DNA of 64,000 nt from Enterobacter genomosp. O (GCF_001022965.1 NZ_LECZ01000025.1:558001-622000); one strand, 5' to 3'. Shown: positions 48,993-62,848, counted from the first letter of the stretch. The notes: generated from the sequence alone by a model not told the origin. Made by a program: numbers and translations.

Positions 48993-50918
48993 TCAAATGG
49001 GGCGAATACTCTCTTCATCCAGATCGGCGTCGAAGAACCGGCGCAGGGTCTGAATGTTGTTATCCGCAATAATCGCCTCGCGCGCCTGCGCGAGCTTCTC
49101 TTCATAAATGGCCTGACGCCACTCCAGCGGCGTTTTCACTGCCGGATTATCATCTTCAATGATAGTCAATTCAACCGGTGAACCCTGTAAAGCGGCCAGC
49201 GCCTCGGCCAGCGCCTTTTGCGCGCCAGGGGAATTCAGGTGGCGTTGACCCGGACGCAGGTGCAAACGCACCTGATTGCCGTCCTGCTCTTTCCAGGCAT
49301 TCAGCGCGACCTGCTCCACCAGCTTCGGCAGCTGGAGTTTGCTGACCTCGGCGGCCCAGGCGTCGCGCGCAATAGACTCTTCGGCAAGCTTCGCGGAAAG
49401 CTCCGGCGTTTTCTCATGCTCCAGCGCCTTTTTCAGCGCCTTAGGCGTGGCGACCTCCTCCTTCACCGTTTCGATGATGGTGGTTGCCTTCCAGCGGTAA
49501 GCCTCTTCTTTCACCGGGGCTTTCTGCTCGAGCGCGGACGGTGCAGGACGCGACTGTACGCGCTCCGTTACCGATGCCAGTCGTTCAAGCGCGGCGTTGT
49601 TCACCGGCCGCGCTCTTCCTGGCGCTGCCGGTTCACTCTTTTTTGGTTTGGTTACTCCCTGCGCACGCTGAAGCTGGCTGCGTGCGGCAAGCACCGAACT
49701 GGTGGCATCCGACAGCGGCACGTTTTGCGGCGGCGGCGTCGGCTGCGGCGGTACCTGCTGCGGTGACATCACCGCCGTGGGCGCGACCGGCGCGAAAGAC
49801 TGCCGCGGTACCTCAGGCTCGGGCAACGGCATACGCGGATGGAACGCCAGCGCGCGCAGCAGCGTCATTTCAACGCCCATCCGGGGATCCGGCGCGAACG
49901 GTAACTCTTTGCGGCCAATCAGCAGCGTCTGGTAGTACAGCTGCACGTCGGCAGGCGGCACGGTGCGGGCAAGCTCACGCATCCGCTGTTCAATGGCGGC
50001 CATATCCGCGCCAATGGCTGACGGAGACAGCTGCAGCATCGCCACGCGGTGCAGCAGGCTGAGCATTTCAACCAGCAGCCCCTCCCATTCAATACCCCGG
50101 GCAGCGGCCGCATTTACCTGCGACATCACGCGCTCCCCGTTGGCGGCAATCATCGCTTCGATAAGCGAAAGCGCCTGATCGTCATCCAGCGTACCGAGCA
50201 TGGTGCTGACCGCCTCGGTAGAGAGTTTGCCGTCACCGCTGGCAATCGCCTGATCGGTCAGGCTGAGCGCATCACGCAGGCTGCCGTCCGCCGCGCGGGC
50301 CAGCAGCTGCAGGGCGCGCGGTTCGTGGACAATTTTCTCTTCATCAAGAATGTGCTCAAGCTGCGCGCGGATCTGCTCAACGTCCAGCGCCTTCAGGTGG
50401 AACTGCAGGCAGCGCGACAGAATGGTGACCGGCAGCTTTTGCGGATCGGTGGTCGCCAGCAGGAACTTCACGTGCGCGGGCGGCTCTTCCAGCGTTTTCA
50501 GCAGGGCGTTGAAGCTGTGGCGCGACAGCATATGCACTTCATCGATCAGGTAGACCTTGAAGCGGCCGCGCGCCGGGGCGTACTGCACGTTGTCGAGCAG
50601 GTCGCGGGTATCTTCAACTTTGGTGCGCGAGGCGGCGTCGATCTCGATCAGATCGACAAAACGCCCCTGCTCGATCTCCCGGCAGTTATCGCACACGCCG
50701 CAGGGCGTGGCGGTGATCCCGGTTTCGCAGTTGAGTCCTTTTGCCAGCAAACGGGCAATAGAGGTCTTACCGACGCCGCGGGTGCCGGAGAAAAGATAAG
50801 CGTGATGGATGCGACCTAGCGACAAGCCGTTCGCCAGGGCCGTCAGCACATGCTCCTGACCGACAACGTCAGCAAAGGTTTGTGGTCGCCATTTACGGGC
50901 TAACACCTGATAACTCAT
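48993..50918 (-). CDS. dnaX: DNA polymerase III tau/gamma subunits DnaX
   Basis: The 641-aa tau subunit has the AAA+ clamp-loader core (GTRGVGKTSIAR, zinc cysteines around CGVCDNC, LIDEVHMLS). A proline-rich linker and the C-terminal DnaB- and alpha-binding domains follow. It organises the replisome. I use the ATG at 50918 (MSYQVLARKWRP). A frameshift site inside makes the shorter gamma form. It precedes ybaB and recR on one transcript. Confidence 0.97.
   Translation of the reverse strand: MSYQVLARKWRPQTFADVVGQEHVLTALANGLSLGRIHHAYLFSGTRGVGKTSIARLLAKGLNCETGITATPCGVCDNCREIEQGRFVDLIEIDAASRTKVEDTRDLLDNVQYAPARGRFKVYLIDEVHMLSRHSFNALLKTLEEPPAHVKFLLATTDPQKLPVTILSRCLQFHLKALDVEQIRAQLEHILDEEKIVHEPRALQLLARAADGSLRDALSLTDQAIASGDGKLSTEAVSTMLGTLDDDQALSLIEAMIAANGERVMSQVNAAAARGIEWEGLLVEMLSLLHRVAMLQLSPSAIGADMAAIEQRMRELARTVPPADVQLYYQTLLIGRKELPFAPDPRMGVEMTLLRALAFHPRMPLPEPEVPRQSFAPVAPTAVMSPQQVPPQPTPPPQNVPLSDATSSVLAARSQLQRAQGVTKPKKSEPAAPGRARPVNNAALERLASVTERVQSRPAPSALEQKAPVKEEAYRWKATTIIETVKEEVATPKALKKALEHEKTPELSAKLAEESIARDAWAAEVSKLQLPKLVEQVALNAWKEQDGNQVRLHLRPGQRHLNSPGAQKALAEALAALQGSPVELTIIEDDNPAVKTPLEWRQAIYEEKLAQAREAIIADNNIQTLRRFFDADLDEESIRPI
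49633..49644 (-). promoter_or_regulatory. Programmed -1 frameshift site in dnaX
   Basis: The minus strand reads AAAAAAG (RC of 49638-49644) in the A-AAA-AAG phase, followed by AGTGA, so a -1 slip gives GAG then TGA at 49633-49635. The result is a gamma protein of about 428 aa, close to the 431 aa of E. coli. A GC-rich stem region follows. Confidence 0.9.
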
Positions 50919-50967
50919 GGGCAGGCTCTGCAACGCTGGAAGGTGAATTTATGGAGGGGAATGCTAT

Positions 50968-50996
50968 CACAACCTCACCCATTGAGCGAGGTTGTG
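50968..50996 (-). terminator. Hairpin downstream of apt
   Basis: CACAACCTC and GAGGTTGTG pair around an 11-nt loop, 10 bp beyond the apt stop on the minus strand and before dnaX. There is no T-run. Confidence 0.55.
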
Positions 50997-51006
50997 AAAA
51001 CCGGGA

Positions 51007-51558
51007 TTAATGACCCGGGAAAGGCACCAGGCTGTAGCTGGTAATGCCCTGTTTTTCCAGGCGCTGTTCACCGCCGAGATCGAACAGGTTGATGATGAAG
51101 GCCGCGTCGGTCACTTCACCACCCAGACGACGGATCAGCTTCACGGTCGCTTCGATAGTGCCGCCGGTTGCCAGCAGATCGTCAACCACCAGCACTTTGT
51201 CGCCAGGCTTGATCGCATCAACGTGGATTTCCAGCTGATCGGTGCCGTACTCCAGCTCGTAGCTCTCCGCGATGGTTTCACGCGGCAGTTTGCGCGGCTT
51301 GCGCACTGGCACAAATCCCACGCCCATCGCCAGCGCAACCGGTGCGCCAAACAGGAAGCCACGGGCTTCGGTACCTACTACTTTGGTGATCCCGGCGTTT
51401 TTATAACGCTCTACCAGCAGTTCAATGCTGAGCGCGTACGCTTTCGGGTCTTCCAGCAAGCTGGTGACATCACGGAAAAGAATGCCAGGCTTTGGATAGT
51501 CCTGGATGCTTTTGATGCTGTTTTTCAGATATTCAAGCTGCTGTGCAGTTGCGGTCAT
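51007..51558 (-). CDS. apt: Adenine phosphoribosyltransferase
   Basis: The 183-aa enzyme salvages adenine with PRPP to AMP. The PRPP motif [33 protein letters not shown] and PRKLP are conserved. The ATG at 51558 ([11 protein letters not shown]) matches E. coli; an upstream in-frame ATG at 51612 is not needed. Confidence 0.97.
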   Translation of the reverse strand: MTATAQQLEYLKNSIKSIQDYPKPGILFRDVTSLLEDPKAYALSIELLVERYKNAGITKVVGTEARGFLFGAPVALAMGVGFVPVRKPRKLPRETIAESYELEYGTDQLEIHVDAIKPGDKVLVVDDLLATGGTIEATVKLIRRLGGEVTDAAFIINLFDLGGEQRLEKQGITSYSLVPFPGH

Positions 51559-51709
51559 CGGTTTGTGCCTAAATGAAACAGTGTTACTCACGGCGCGCAA
51601 CGAGTCGGCCAAGGCAACAATTGTTTAACCTTTGACCAGGCGCACCTGTGCTCGAAAACGGTCGAATTTACTGGCTGCGCGTGATAATTGCAACAGCCAT
51701 GATGAGGCT

Positions 51710-52087
51710 TCAGTGCTTTTGTTGCTTTTCATCAACCACGGGGATCCGCCACATGAAGATAAGCAGACAGGTGAGGATGACCAGCAGCAGGATCCGCACC
51801 CACATCATTTTCACCATCCATAATGAAATAGCGAAGGTGATGAGGATCACCGCGATCGCGCGCGGCTTTGCCCCGGGCGGCATGGCCCGGTGTTTTTGCC
51901 AGTGCCGCAGATAGCCGCCAAACCATGAGCGATACAGCAGCCAGTGGTGAAAACGCGGTGACGAGCGGGCGAAGCACCAGGCCGCCAGCAGGATAAACGG
52001 CGTGGTCGGCAGCAAGGGTAAAACCACGCCCAGCGTGCCAAGCACTACCGCGAGCCAGCCAATGATGATTAAAATAGTACGCTGCAT
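51710..52087 (-). CDS. ybaN: DUF454 inner-membrane protein YbaN
   Basis: The 125-aa protein has about three or four membrane segments (starting MQRTILIIIGWLAVVLGTLG) and the family motif LPTTPFILLAAWCFARSSPRF. Function is unknown. I use the ATG at 52087. It is divergent from priC by 50 bp. Confidence 0.9.
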   Translation of the reverse strand: MQRTILIIIGWLAVVLGTLGVVLPLLPTTPFILLAAWCFARSSPRFHHWLLYRSWFGGYLRHWQKHRAMPPGAKPRAIAVILITFAISLWMVKMMWVRILLLVILTCLLIFMWRIPVVDEKQQKH

Positions 52088-52137
52088 AATGCGAATCGTT
52101 ATCAAACTGAACGGCTACTTTACCACTGGAGAGCGCC

Positions 52138-52665
52138 TTGAAAACAGACTTGCTTCTGGAGATGCTGCAAAAACAGCTAACCACCTTGCGAGCCGAGGCC
52201 ACCCCTCTGCTGGGGCACGCCACGCTGAAGCCGCGCTTTGACCGGCAGCTTTTTCGTACCCGCAGCACGGTAATCGAGGATTATATTGCTGAAGCGCAGA
52301 CCCATCTCGACGAGCTTCGCCATGCCGTTGAGCGTGAACAGCACGAACAGGTGACGTGGCTTGCGGAGCATCTTACTGAGCAGATCACCGCTCTGCACCG
52401 CGAAATTGCCGCCTGGCCGCTGCGCGCCTGGGACAGCGCCTCGCCAGGGCTTGCTAAATGGCAGCGCAAGCGGCTGGAGAACCAGGAGTTTGAACGCCGG
52501 CTGTTTGAGATGAAGCGCGAACGCGAAGTGCGGCTGAACAACAGCGAAACGCTGGAAGAGCAGCAGCTATTGATGCGCGAGATTAGCGCGCTGGAAGGAC
52601 GCATCGTCCGCTGCCGTCAGGCGCTGGATGAGATTGAACGCGTCATTGAACGTTTGACCCGTTAA
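52138..52665 (+). CDS. priC: Primosomal replication protein PriC
   Basis: The 175-aa basic, largely helical protein loads DnaB at stalled forks. Conserved features are [21 protein letters not shown] and the C-terminal [20 protein letters not shown] region. The start appears to be TTG at 52138 ([10 protein letters not shown]); GAGCG is the only weak ribosome site. ybaM follows after 14 bp. Confidence 0.9.
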   Translation: MKTDLLLEMLQKQLTTLRAEATPLLGHATLKPRFDRQLFRTRSTVIEDYIAEAQTHLDELRHAVEREQHEQVTWLAEHLTEQITALHREIAAWPLRAWDSASPGLAKWQRKRLENQEFERRLFEMKREREVRLNNSETLEEQQLLMREISALEGRIVRCRQALDEIERVIERLTR

Positions 52666-52679
52666 CAGGAGCCCTACTC

Positions 52680-52895
52680 ATGTCACTGGAAAATGCACCC
52701 GATGAGGTCAAACTGGCCGTCGATTTGATTATGCTGCTGGAGAATCATGAGATCCCCGCCGAGACGGTGCTTAAGGCGCTGGAGATTGTGCGGCGGGATT
52801 TTGAGGGAAAATTACCCTCTCAGCCTGCCCTCTCCCCTGAGGGAGAGGGAGAAAATCGTTCCCTCGCCCCTAAGGGCAGAGGGAAAATAGATTAA
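52680..52895 (+). CDS. ybaM: YbaM with a REP-derived C-terminal tail
   Basis: Residues 1-44 match the E. coli YbaM protein (53 aa, DUF2496). The remaining 27 residues (45-71, [20 protein letters not shown]...) are encoded by an inserted REP-like palindrome and have no protein homologue that I recognise. The reading frame stays open through the repeat and stops at TAA, overlapping the mscK stop by 4 bp. Function of YbaM is unknown; whether the tail matters is unclear. Confidence 0.85.
   Translation: MSLENAPDEVKLAVDLIMLLENHEIPAETVLKALEIVRRDFEGKLPSQPALSPEGEGENRSLAPKGRGKID
52815..52884. repeat. REP-like element inside the ybaM 3' end
   Basis: Two palindromic parts are visible: CCCTCTCCC-CTGA-GGGAGAGGG and CCCTCGCCCC-TAA-GGGCAGAGGG. 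Unlike other copies, which are intergenic, it is translated as part of ybaM. Confidence 0.8.
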
Positions 52896-55800
52896 GCCGG
52901 AGTGGGATCGTCACCCTTAATCTCGCGCTTCACTTCCGTATGCTCATCACCTTTCTCGTTGCGTAGATGAACCTCAAGCTGGTTAAAGGCGATATTGATA
53001 TCGTTTTCACGACACAGGCGATCGATAGAACGGTTCAGTTCATCCACCGTGTAGCTGCGATCGCGCAGCTCGCGCACGTATAAACGCAGCTCGTGATCCA
53101 GCGTGCTCGGCCCAAAGGTGGTGAAGAACACCGCCGGGGCAGGATCGTGCATCACTTTCGGATGTTCTGACGCCGCCTTCAGCAGCACCTCTTTCACCTT
53201 CTCCAGATCCGATCCATAGGCGACGCCCAGGCGGATCACCACGCGCGTCACCGTATCGGAGAGCGACCAGTTGATCAGACGCTCGGTCACAAACGCTTTG
53301 TTCGGGATGATCACCTCTTTGCGATCGAAGTCGGTGATGGTGGTGGCACGAATACGGATCTTACTGACCGTACCGGAGAAAGTGCCGATGGTGACGGTAT
53401 CGCCGATACGAACCGGACGTTCAAACAGGATGATCAGACCGGACACAAAGTTACCGAAGATCTCCTGCAGGCCAAAACCAAGGCCAACCGAGAGGGCGGC
53501 TGCCAGCCACTGCAGTTTATCCCAGGAGACGCCAAGTGAGCCAAAGACCGTCATCGCCCCGGCAATGATGATGACGTAGTTGAGGATCGTGGTAATAGCG
53601 TACGACGCCCCCTGACGAAGATTCAGACGCGACAGGACCAGCACTTCCAGCAGGCCTGGCAGGTTGCGAATCAGCGCCCAGGCCACGACCGACGACACCA
53701 GTGCAAACAGCAGGCTGCCCATGGTCACGCTTTTCATGACCGCCGCACCGGCTTCGGTTCCGTTGTATTGCCAGAGCGTAATACTGTCGAGATAGGCGAA
53801 AACGGTTATAAGATCGGACCAGATGGCCCAGAACATCACGGCAAACAGGGCAATCATCACCAGCATGGTGATACGCAGCGTCTGCTGGTTAACCTGCTCC
53901 AGCGCGATGGTCGGCTCTTCCTGTGGCTCTGCCCCTTCGGCCCCCTCTTTCACCTGATGCTGACGACGCGCGATGGCGCGGCGATAGGCAATGCGGCGTG
54001 CTGCCACGCTCAGGCCGCGCAGCACGGTCTGATAGAGCAGGTTCCAGACGATCACCAGATAAACCGTTTCAATCCAGCGCCCGGACAGGCGCAGCGTGGT
54101 GTAAAAGTAGCCCGTTGCCGTGAGCACCATCAGCGCCAGCGGAATGATCGCCAGAACCGTCACGGTGGCCAGACGAATATTGTGGGACTCTTTATCACGC
54201 CAGCTGTCGCGGCACATCGGCCACATCAGGATAGCAATCAGCAGCAGGTTCAGCAGGATCACCAGCTGGCCCAGCACGTCATCCATCAGATGCAGCGGGG
54301 AAAGTTCAGAGACAACCGACCAGAAGTGCAGCGGCAGCAGCGCGAGGCTGATGCGCACAATCTGACGACGCCAGTGGCTGGTCAGCTGTGCAGGCATGTT
54401 GAAATGGCGCACGGCCACGCCGTCTTTTTCCAGCACCTTCCAGCAGACGCCGAACACCAGCCAGAACAGCGCCAGTTTTTTACTGAACGCCCACAGCAAA
54501 TCGCTGACGTTGAGCTGCATCGTGAGCAGAATCAGGCCCACCGCCAGAATAATCAGGCACACCGGCAGGGCGCGAATGAGATCGATTAGAATCGCTTTTG
54601 GCGTATGGAGCTGGCTATCGTTTCGCAGCTGCCCCACTTCGGACGCCAGCTTCGCCTGGTATTTTTTCAGCCAGCCCAAACGCCAGCGAATCAGGCCCGC
54701 AATCAACAGCAGCGGTAACCCCGCCAGCAGAGCAATCGTCACCGCGGGCCAGGCTTTCTCCCAGTTCACGGTGATCTTCATGCTCTTGATCTGCGTTTTC
54801 AGCGTCTCAGGGAAGGATTTAATCCAGTCCCAGTCCATCGGTTTATTGCTGTTTACCCAGAAAATCTGCTGGGTCAGGATCTCCTGCAGACTTTTCGAGA
54901 CGCTCACCAGCTGCTGCTGGTTGATCTGCAGGTTAATGGCCATCATCAGCTGGTTGCCCAGCTGTTTGTTGAGCTGGTCCAGCAGCTCGCGACGCATATC
55001 AACGACCTGGAGCAGCGCGTCGTGCACTTCCGGGTTCACGTCGCTGGAGTGCCCCTCTTCAATTTTGGCGACAAAGGCATCGCTCTGGAAAAGGGCATCG
55101 CGCTGCTGGTTGACGTCAAATTGTTCAAGACGTAAATCCGCAATGCGGTTGGTCATGTCCTCCAGCTCATCGGCGGAGGGGAGCGTCTGCTGCTGCTGGT
55201 AGAGAATACGCGACAGCAGAAGGCTGCCTTTCAGGACCGCGATCTGCTCTTTGATATTGCGTTCCGCCTGCAGCGCGCGGTCCAGCCAGTTTTTGACTTT
55301 GATATTTTGCTGAACCAGCGAGTTGCCGCTTTCCGTCGCCACAATCAGGCGCTGGCTAAGCTGGTGGTTAGCCTCGAGCTCCTGCTTCACCAGCGGATTC
55401 GCCTGAATACGGGCGGTTTCGTCAGGCGATACGGCCTCCTGAGCGGTTTTTTCCGTCAGCGTCAGGCGCTTGCTGTTAACCGCCTCCTGCAACAGCTGGA
55501 GCTGGTGTTCCAGGCGATTAATATTCGCGGTGACGTAATCACGCTGTTTCTGCAGCGTATCCTGCAGCACCGTATTCCCTTCCAGGCTTTTACGCTGCTG
55601 TTCGATTTGCGCGTTGAGCAAGGTCTGCTGAACCAGCAGCAGGGTTTGCTGCGTCGGGCGCAGCGTGCCTTCCCCTACCGTTGTGCCGTTCAGGCGGTTG
55701 CGGACCTGCTGCAGCTGCTGAGACGCGGAGTACATCAGATTTTGCACGCGCTCCGGCTGGGTTTGCAGGGAGACAAGCTGACTGTTATACGTTGCGAGGT

Positions 55801-56239
55801 CGGACTGCGCGGTTTGCAGGTCGTCGAGTAACTGCGCGACGCGCGACTCCAGCTGGCGTAAAGAGAGCGTCGAGAGCGTCTTGCGCGTTTCGTCGTCGTT
55901 ATCCACGTCGCTCAGGGCGTTCAGCGATTCCGTCGCTTTGCGCATGTTTTCAGGGGCCTGCGCCACCTTCTGGCGAAGCTGGGCGGTTTCTGCTTTGATG
56001 CGCTCGATTTTATCCAGCGTTTCCAGCGTTTCCGTCAGATCCTGCTGGATGAGTTTATCCAGAGGAGAAAGCTCTTTTTGCTTGTTCAGCGTGTCGAGCT
56101 GCGACTGAACATCGCTGCGCGAGGGGATATCATTGCTGTTATCGGCGCGGGCCCAGGTCAGCGGCGCCGTGGCGAAGAAAAATAGCATCGCAAAGAGCAA
56201 TGCAAATACAGGATGTTGCGAGCGATTGATGGGCAGCAT
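52892..56239 (-). CDS. mscK: Mechanosensitive channel MscK (KefA)
   Basis: The 1115-aa protein has a signal-like N-terminus, a long coiled-coil periplasmic region, about 11 membrane segments, and the C-terminal MscS-like channel and beta domain ([40 protein letters not shown]). It opens under membrane tension and needs external potassium. Length is very close to E. coli (1120). Confidence 0.96.
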   Translation of the reverse strand: MLPINRSQHPVFALLFAMLFFFATAPLTWARADNSNDIPSRSDVQSQLDTLNKQKELSPLDKLIQQDLTETLETLDKIERIKAETAQLRQKVAQAPENMRKATESLNALSDVDNDDETRKTLSTLSLRQLESRVAQLLDDLQTAQSDLATYNSQLVSLQTQPERVQNLMYSASQQLQQVRNRLNGTTVGEGTLRPTQQTLLLVQQTLLNAQIEQQRKSLEGNTVLQDTLQKQRDYVTANINRLEHQLQLLQEAVNSKRLTLTEKTAQEAVSPDETARIQANPLVKQELEANHQLSQRLIVATESGNSLVQQNIKVKNWLDRALQAERNIKEQIAVLKGSLLLSRILYQQQQTLPSADELEDMTNRIADLRLEQFDVNQQRDALFQSDAFVAKIEEGHSSDVNPEVHDALLQVVDMRRELLDQLNKQLGNQLMMAINLQINQQQLVSVSKSLQEILTQQIFWVNSNKPMDWDWIKSFPETLKTQIKSMKITVNWEKAWPAVTIALLAGLPLLLIAGLIRWRLGWLKKYQAKLASEVGQLRNDSQLHTPKAILIDLIRALPVCLIILAVGLILLTMQLNVSDLLWAFSKKLALFWLVFGVCWKVLEKDGVAVRHFNMPAQLTSHWRRQIVRISLALLPLHFWSVVSELSPLHLMDDVLGQLVILLNLLLIAILMWPMCRDSWRDKESHNIRLATVTVLAIIPLALMVLTATGYFYTTLRLSGRWIETVYLVIVWNLLYQTVLRGLSVAARRIAYRRAIARRQHQVKEGAEGAEPQEEPTIALEQVNQQTLRITMLVMIALFAVMFWAIWSDLITVFAYLDSITLWQYNGTEAGAAVMKSVTMGSLLFALVSSVVAWALIRNLPGLLEVLVLSRLNLRQGASYAITTILNYVIIIAGAMTVFGSLGVSWDKLQWLAAALSVGLGFGLQEIFGNFVSGLIILFERPVRIGDTVTIGTFSGTVSKIRIRATTITDFDRKEVIIPNKAFVTERLINWSLSDTVTRVVIRLGVAYGSDLEKVKEVLLKAASEHPKVMHDPAPAVFFTTFGPSTLDHELRLYVRELRDRSYTVDELNRSIDRLCRENDINIAFNQLEVHLRNEKGDEHTEVKREIKGDDPTPA

Positions 56240-56351
56240 AGTTGTGAATGATGTCAGAAGACGACCGAAAATAGTCCGGCGTGAAGAATATCACGCTCGC
56301 CTGAAGCAGAATAGCGCGAACGTGAGCCTCTGAGATAAATCCTGGAACCAC

Positions 56352-57005
56352 TCAGGCAGTGAGAGAAGATGTATCACTACGCAGCGTGGGGCAGAGCTGA
56401 AGCATTTCCAGTAAAATTGCCACGTAGCTGCGGGCTTCCTCTTTCAGGTCAAAGGATTGCGGGGAAAATAGCCAGTTTTCCATCAGGCCTGAAATGTAGC
56501 TGCGCATCAGGATAGCCGCCCGGCGGGTCAAGAGATTGGCCGGTAACAGATTTGCCTGCATGCACAGGTTCAGATTCTGTTCAATGCGGTCATAGCTCTC
56601 CAGGCTAAGGCTACGTTGCGCCTGCTGCACCACCGCCATTTCGCCAACGAACTCGCATTTATGAAAGATAATTTCCATCATTAATCTGCGACGTTCTTCA
56701 ACTACCGTCGCTTCAAGGATATATACTAATATTTCTCTCAATACTGAGAGTGGATCGTCGGGGAATTTTGCCCGATACTCACTCTCGAGATCGCTAATGC
56801 TGGACTCTGAAAGCTCCCAGATTTCACTGAACAGATCTGACTTGTCTTTAAAATGCCAGTAAATCGCTCCCCGCGTTACACCGGCAGCCTGAGCAATCTG
56901 CGCCAGCGAGGTTGACGAAACACCTTGCTGAGAAAACAAACGTATTGCCACATCCAGAATGTGTTGTCGGGTTTCCAGCGCTTGTTGTTTGGTTTTTCGT
57001 GCCAT
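56352..57005 (-). CDS. acrR: TetR-family repressor AcrR
   Basis: The 217-aa repressor has the TetR helix-turn-helix ([24 protein letters not shown]) and a ligand-binding helical domain. It represses acrAB from the divergent promoter region and responds to multiple drugs. The operator lies at 57034-57057. No frameshift or truncation is visible, so it is likely functional. Confidence 0.97.
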   Translation of the reverse strand: MARKTKQQALETRQHILDVAIRLFSQQGVSSTSLAQIAQAAGVTRGAIYWHFKDKSDLFSEIWELSESSISDLESEYRAKFPDDPLSVLREILVYILEATVVEERRRLMMEIIFHKCEFVGEMAVVQQAQRSLSLESYDRIEQNLNLCMQANLLPANLLTRRAAILMRSYISGLMENWLFSPQSFDLKEEARSYVAILLEMLQLCPTLRSDTSSLTA

Positions 57006-57033
57006 AGGTGAGTGAATTTACAGGAGTCAGATT

Positions 57034-57057
57034 TACATACATTTGTGAATGTATGTA
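57034..57057. promoter_or_regulatory. AcrR operator
   Basis: TACATACAT and ATGTATGTA flank a short TTGTGA centre, giving a 24-bp palindrome between acrR and acrA. It matches the known AcrR-binding sequence of E. coli. Confidence 0.92.
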
Positions 57058-57145
57058 CCATAGCATGACGATAATATAAACGCAGCAATGGGTTTTAGAC
57101 TCAGGACCCTTGATCAATTTGAAATCGGACACTCGAGGTTTACAT

Positions 57146-58339
57146 ATGAACAAAAACAGAGGGTTAACGCCTCTGGCGGTCGTTCTGATGCTCTCAGGCA
57201 GCTTAGCGCTAACAGGATGTGACGACAAACCGGCTCAACAAGGAGCTCAGCAGGCGCCAGAAGTAGGCGTCGTGACGCTCAAATCTGAACCTCTACAAAT
57301 CACCACCGAATTACCAGGCCGCACAAATGCGTACCGCATTGCGGAAGTTCGTCCTCAGGTTAGCGGCATTATCCTGAAGCGTAACTTTACCGAAGGCGGT
57401 GATGTGAAGGCCGGTGAGTCTCTGTATCAGATTGATCCAGCAACCTATCAGGCATCGTATGAAAGCGCCAAAGGTGACCTGGCAAAAGCACAGGCTGCGG
57501 CCAAAATTGCCCAGCTGACGCTGAACCGCTATCAAAAACTGCTTGGTACCAAATACATCAGCCAACAGGACTATGATACAGCCCTGGCGGATGCCCAGCA
57601 GGCTAACGCGGCCGTAGTGGCAGCCAAAGCGGCAGTCGAAACCGCCCGCATTAACCTGGCCTATACCAAAGTGACCTCCCCTATTAGCGGTCGTATTGGT
57701 AAGTCTTCCGTCACGGAAGGGGCACTGGTGCAGAACGGTCAGACCACTGCTCTGGCAACCGTGCAGCAGCTTGATCCGATCTACGTCGACGTGACGCAGT
57801 CCAGCAATGATTTCCTACGCCTGAAACAGGAGCTGGCTAACGGCACCCTGAAACAGGAAAACGGCAAAGCCAAAGTGGAGCTGATTACCAACGACGGTAT
57901 CAAGTTCCCGCAGGAAGGTACGCTGGAATTCTCTGACGTGACGGTCGACCAGACCACCGGTTCCATCACCTTACGTGCGATTTTCCCGAACCCTGACAAA
58001 AATCTGCTGCCAGGTATGTTTGTTCGCGCGCGTCTGGAAGAAGGAACGAATCCAACCGCCATTCTGGTTCCACAGCAGGGTGTGACCCGTACGCCACGCG
58101 GCGATGCGAGCGCACTGGTTGTTGGGGCAGATGACAAAGTCGAAACGCGCAATATCACCGCTACCCAGGCGATTGGCGATAAATGGCTGGTGACGGAAGG
58201 TCTGAAAGATGGCGATCGCGTGATTGTTACTGGTTTGCAAAAAGTTCGTCCTGGCGCGCAGGTTAAAGCACAGGAAGTGAAATCTGACGATAAACAACAA
58301 GCTTCGGCCGCTGGCCAGTCAGAACAAACCAAGTCTTAA
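57146..58339 (+). CDS. acrA: Multidrug efflux periplasmic adaptor AcrA
   Basis: The 397-aa lipoprotein has a lipobox ending LTGC at C25, a barrel-sandwich lipoyl domain, a coiled-coil hairpin and a membrane-proximal domain. It links AcrB to TolC. I use the ATG at 57146 (MNKNRGLTPLA), the E. coli length. acrB follows after 22 bp. Confidence 0.98.
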   Translation: MNKNRGLTPLAVVLMLSGSLALTGCDDKPAQQGAQQAPEVGVVTLKSEPLQITTELPGRTNAYRIAEVRPQVSGIILKRNFTEGGDVKAGESLYQIDPATYQASYESAKGDLAKAQAAAKIAQLTLNRYQKLLGTKYISQQDYDTALADAQQANAAVVAAKAAVETARINLAYTKVTSPISGRIGKSSVTEGALVQNGQTTALATVQQLDPIYVDVTQSSNDFLRLKQELANGTLKQENGKAKVELITNDGIKFPQEGTLEFSDVTVDQTTGSITLRAIFPNPDKNLLPGMFVRARLEEGTNPTAILVPQQGVTRTPRGDASALVVGADDKVETRNITATQAIGDKWLVTEGLKDGDRVIVTGLQKVRPGAQVKAQEVKSDDKQQASAAGQSEQTKS

Positions 58340-58358
58340 CTTAAACAGGAGCCGTTAA

Positions 58359-61508
<3,150 letters not shown>

Positions 61509-61525
61509 TACCGGTTTCACATGAT

Positions 61526-61551
61526 AAAAAGGCCGCATTAGCGGCCTTTTT
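61526..61551 (+). terminator. acrAB terminator
   Basis: AAAAAGGCCGC and GCGGCCTTTTT pair around ATTA. The A- and T-runs extend the stem and follow it. Confidence 0.92.
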
Positions 61552-61688
61552 CATTTTCAGAAAAAATCATAAATTACGCTTATTGTAGTTCTATTTATTT
61601 TCTGCCATCTTAATTAGACATATCATAATTAACTGATAACTTAATCGGTGAATTCAGGATTTTTTTAATTTCATTTCCCCGCTTAAGC

Positions 61689-61708
61689 TATTAGGAATAT
61701 TCCTAATA
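61689..61708. promoter_or_regulatory. RcsAB-box-like palindrome
   Basis: TATTAGGAATATTCCTAATA is a perfect 20-bp palindrome. Its core TAGGAATATTCCTA differs from the RcsAB consensus TAAGAATATTCCTA at one position. It is 312 bp upstream of tomB. Binding is a prediction. Confidence 0.5.
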
Positions 61709-62019
61709 AGAAGTTCAGACAAAGAAAAGTCCGAATCAGAACTTTTCTCATCGTTTAAGCTAAGCCAATGAAACGTAAGGAAGCGATAAAAATCCATTGT
61801 TAATTTGGATAAAAAAGTTCAGTCCTGGACGAACAATTGCCTGTACGCTCGCAGTCTACGGTTTTATTTGTAATTTTTCGTAATAGCGCGATGAAATCTT
61901 GAAGCGAGTGGCTTATAGTTAGAGTTATCAGGAACACAGCACCCGTGCGGCTAAGTATGTTGTATCCATCCCGACATTGATGTTCGGTGAGTAAGAAATC
62001 ACTCAGAAGGGGATGCGCT

Positions 62020-62394
62020 ATGGACGAGTACTCGCCAAAAAGGCATGATATCGCGCAGTTGAAATTTCTCTGCGAATCCTTGTACCATGACTGCCTTGCC
62101 AATCTTGATGAAAGTAACCATGGCTGGGTAAACGACCCAACGTCTGCCATCAATTTACAGTTGAATGAGCTGATAGAGCATATCGCAACCTTCGCACTTA
62201 ATTATAAAATTAAGTACAATGAAGATAATAAGCTCATTGAGCAAATTGATGAATACCTGGACGACACCTTTATGTTGTTCAGCAGTTACGGCATTAACGC
62301 CCAGGATTTGCAAAAATGGCGTAAATCGGGAAACCGGCTATTCCGCTGTTTCGTCAACGTGAGCAGAGCTAACCCGGTTAGTCTTTCCTGTTAA
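62020..62394 (+). CDS. tomB: Hha toxicity modulator TomB (YbaJ)
   Basis: The 124-aa acidic protein matches E. coli TomB in size and place before hha. It starts MDEYSPKRHDIAQLKFLCESL and ends in a cysteine-containing tail (LSC). It reduces Hha toxicity and affects biofilm formation and conjugation. The ATG at 62020 follows GGGGATGC; upstream in-frame ATG at 61987 is not needed. hha starts 27 bp after. Confidence 0.95.
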   Translation: MDEYSPKRHDIAQLKFLCESLYHDCLANLDESNHGWVNDPTSAINLQLNELIEHIATFALNYKIKYNEDNKLIEQIDEYLDDTFMLFSSYGINAQDLQKWRKSGNRLFRCFVNVSRANPVSLSC

Positions 62395-62421
62395 AATTAT
62401 TACAATTACTAAGGTGAATTT

Positions 62422-62640
62422 ATGTCTGATAAACCACTCACAAAGATCGATTATTTGATGCGCTTGCGACGTTGTCAGTCAATTGACACGCTCGAGCGCG
62501 TCATTGAAAAGAATAAATACGAGCTTTCTGATAATGAACTGGCGGTATTTTATTCAGCCGCTGACCATCGTCTTGCTGAGCTGACAATGAATAAGCTGTA
62601 CGACAAAATCCCTACTTCTGTGTGGAAATTTGTCCGTTAA
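62422..62640 (+). CDS. hha: Haemolysin expression modulator Hha
   Basis: The 72-aa helical protein binds H-NS and modulates silencing of horizontally acquired genes and biofilm genes. It is nearly identical to E. coli Hha ([20 protein letters not shown]). It forms an antitoxin-like pair with tomB. Confidence 0.97.
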   Translation: MSDKPLTKIDYLMRLRRCQSIDTLERVIEKNKYELSDNELAVFYSAADHRLAELTMNKLYDKIPTSVWKFVR

Positions 62641-62848
62641 TGTTTGAAGGGTGTCTGTAGAGTTCTACGCCACGTTCTAAGCTATATATACCTATCCCGT
62701 TATGCTCCCTGTGCCCAGGCCAGGTTTCCGTGTAAAACGTGTTCTTCCGCAACAATGTTGTGACGCTAGTCACATCGGCTTTCCGGGAACGTTCCCCTTC
62801 TGGCCTGTTACGATTACCCTGCGGTAATGACATCCAGAGAGGTTTCTC

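Larger units (their letters stand above)
61509..62019. other. acrB-tomB intergenic region
   Basis: This 511-bp region holds the acrB terminator (61526-61551), then AT-rich DNA with a perfect 20-bp palindrome (61689-61708) that resembles an RcsAB box. No gene is supported. The promoter of tomB-hha is expected between about 61900 and 62019. Confidence 0.6.

Noticed and set aside
62785..62796. GGGAACGTTCCC palindrome upstream of maa
   Set aside because: A short GC-rich palindrome with no second copy or nearby regulator in this window; too weak to call an operator.
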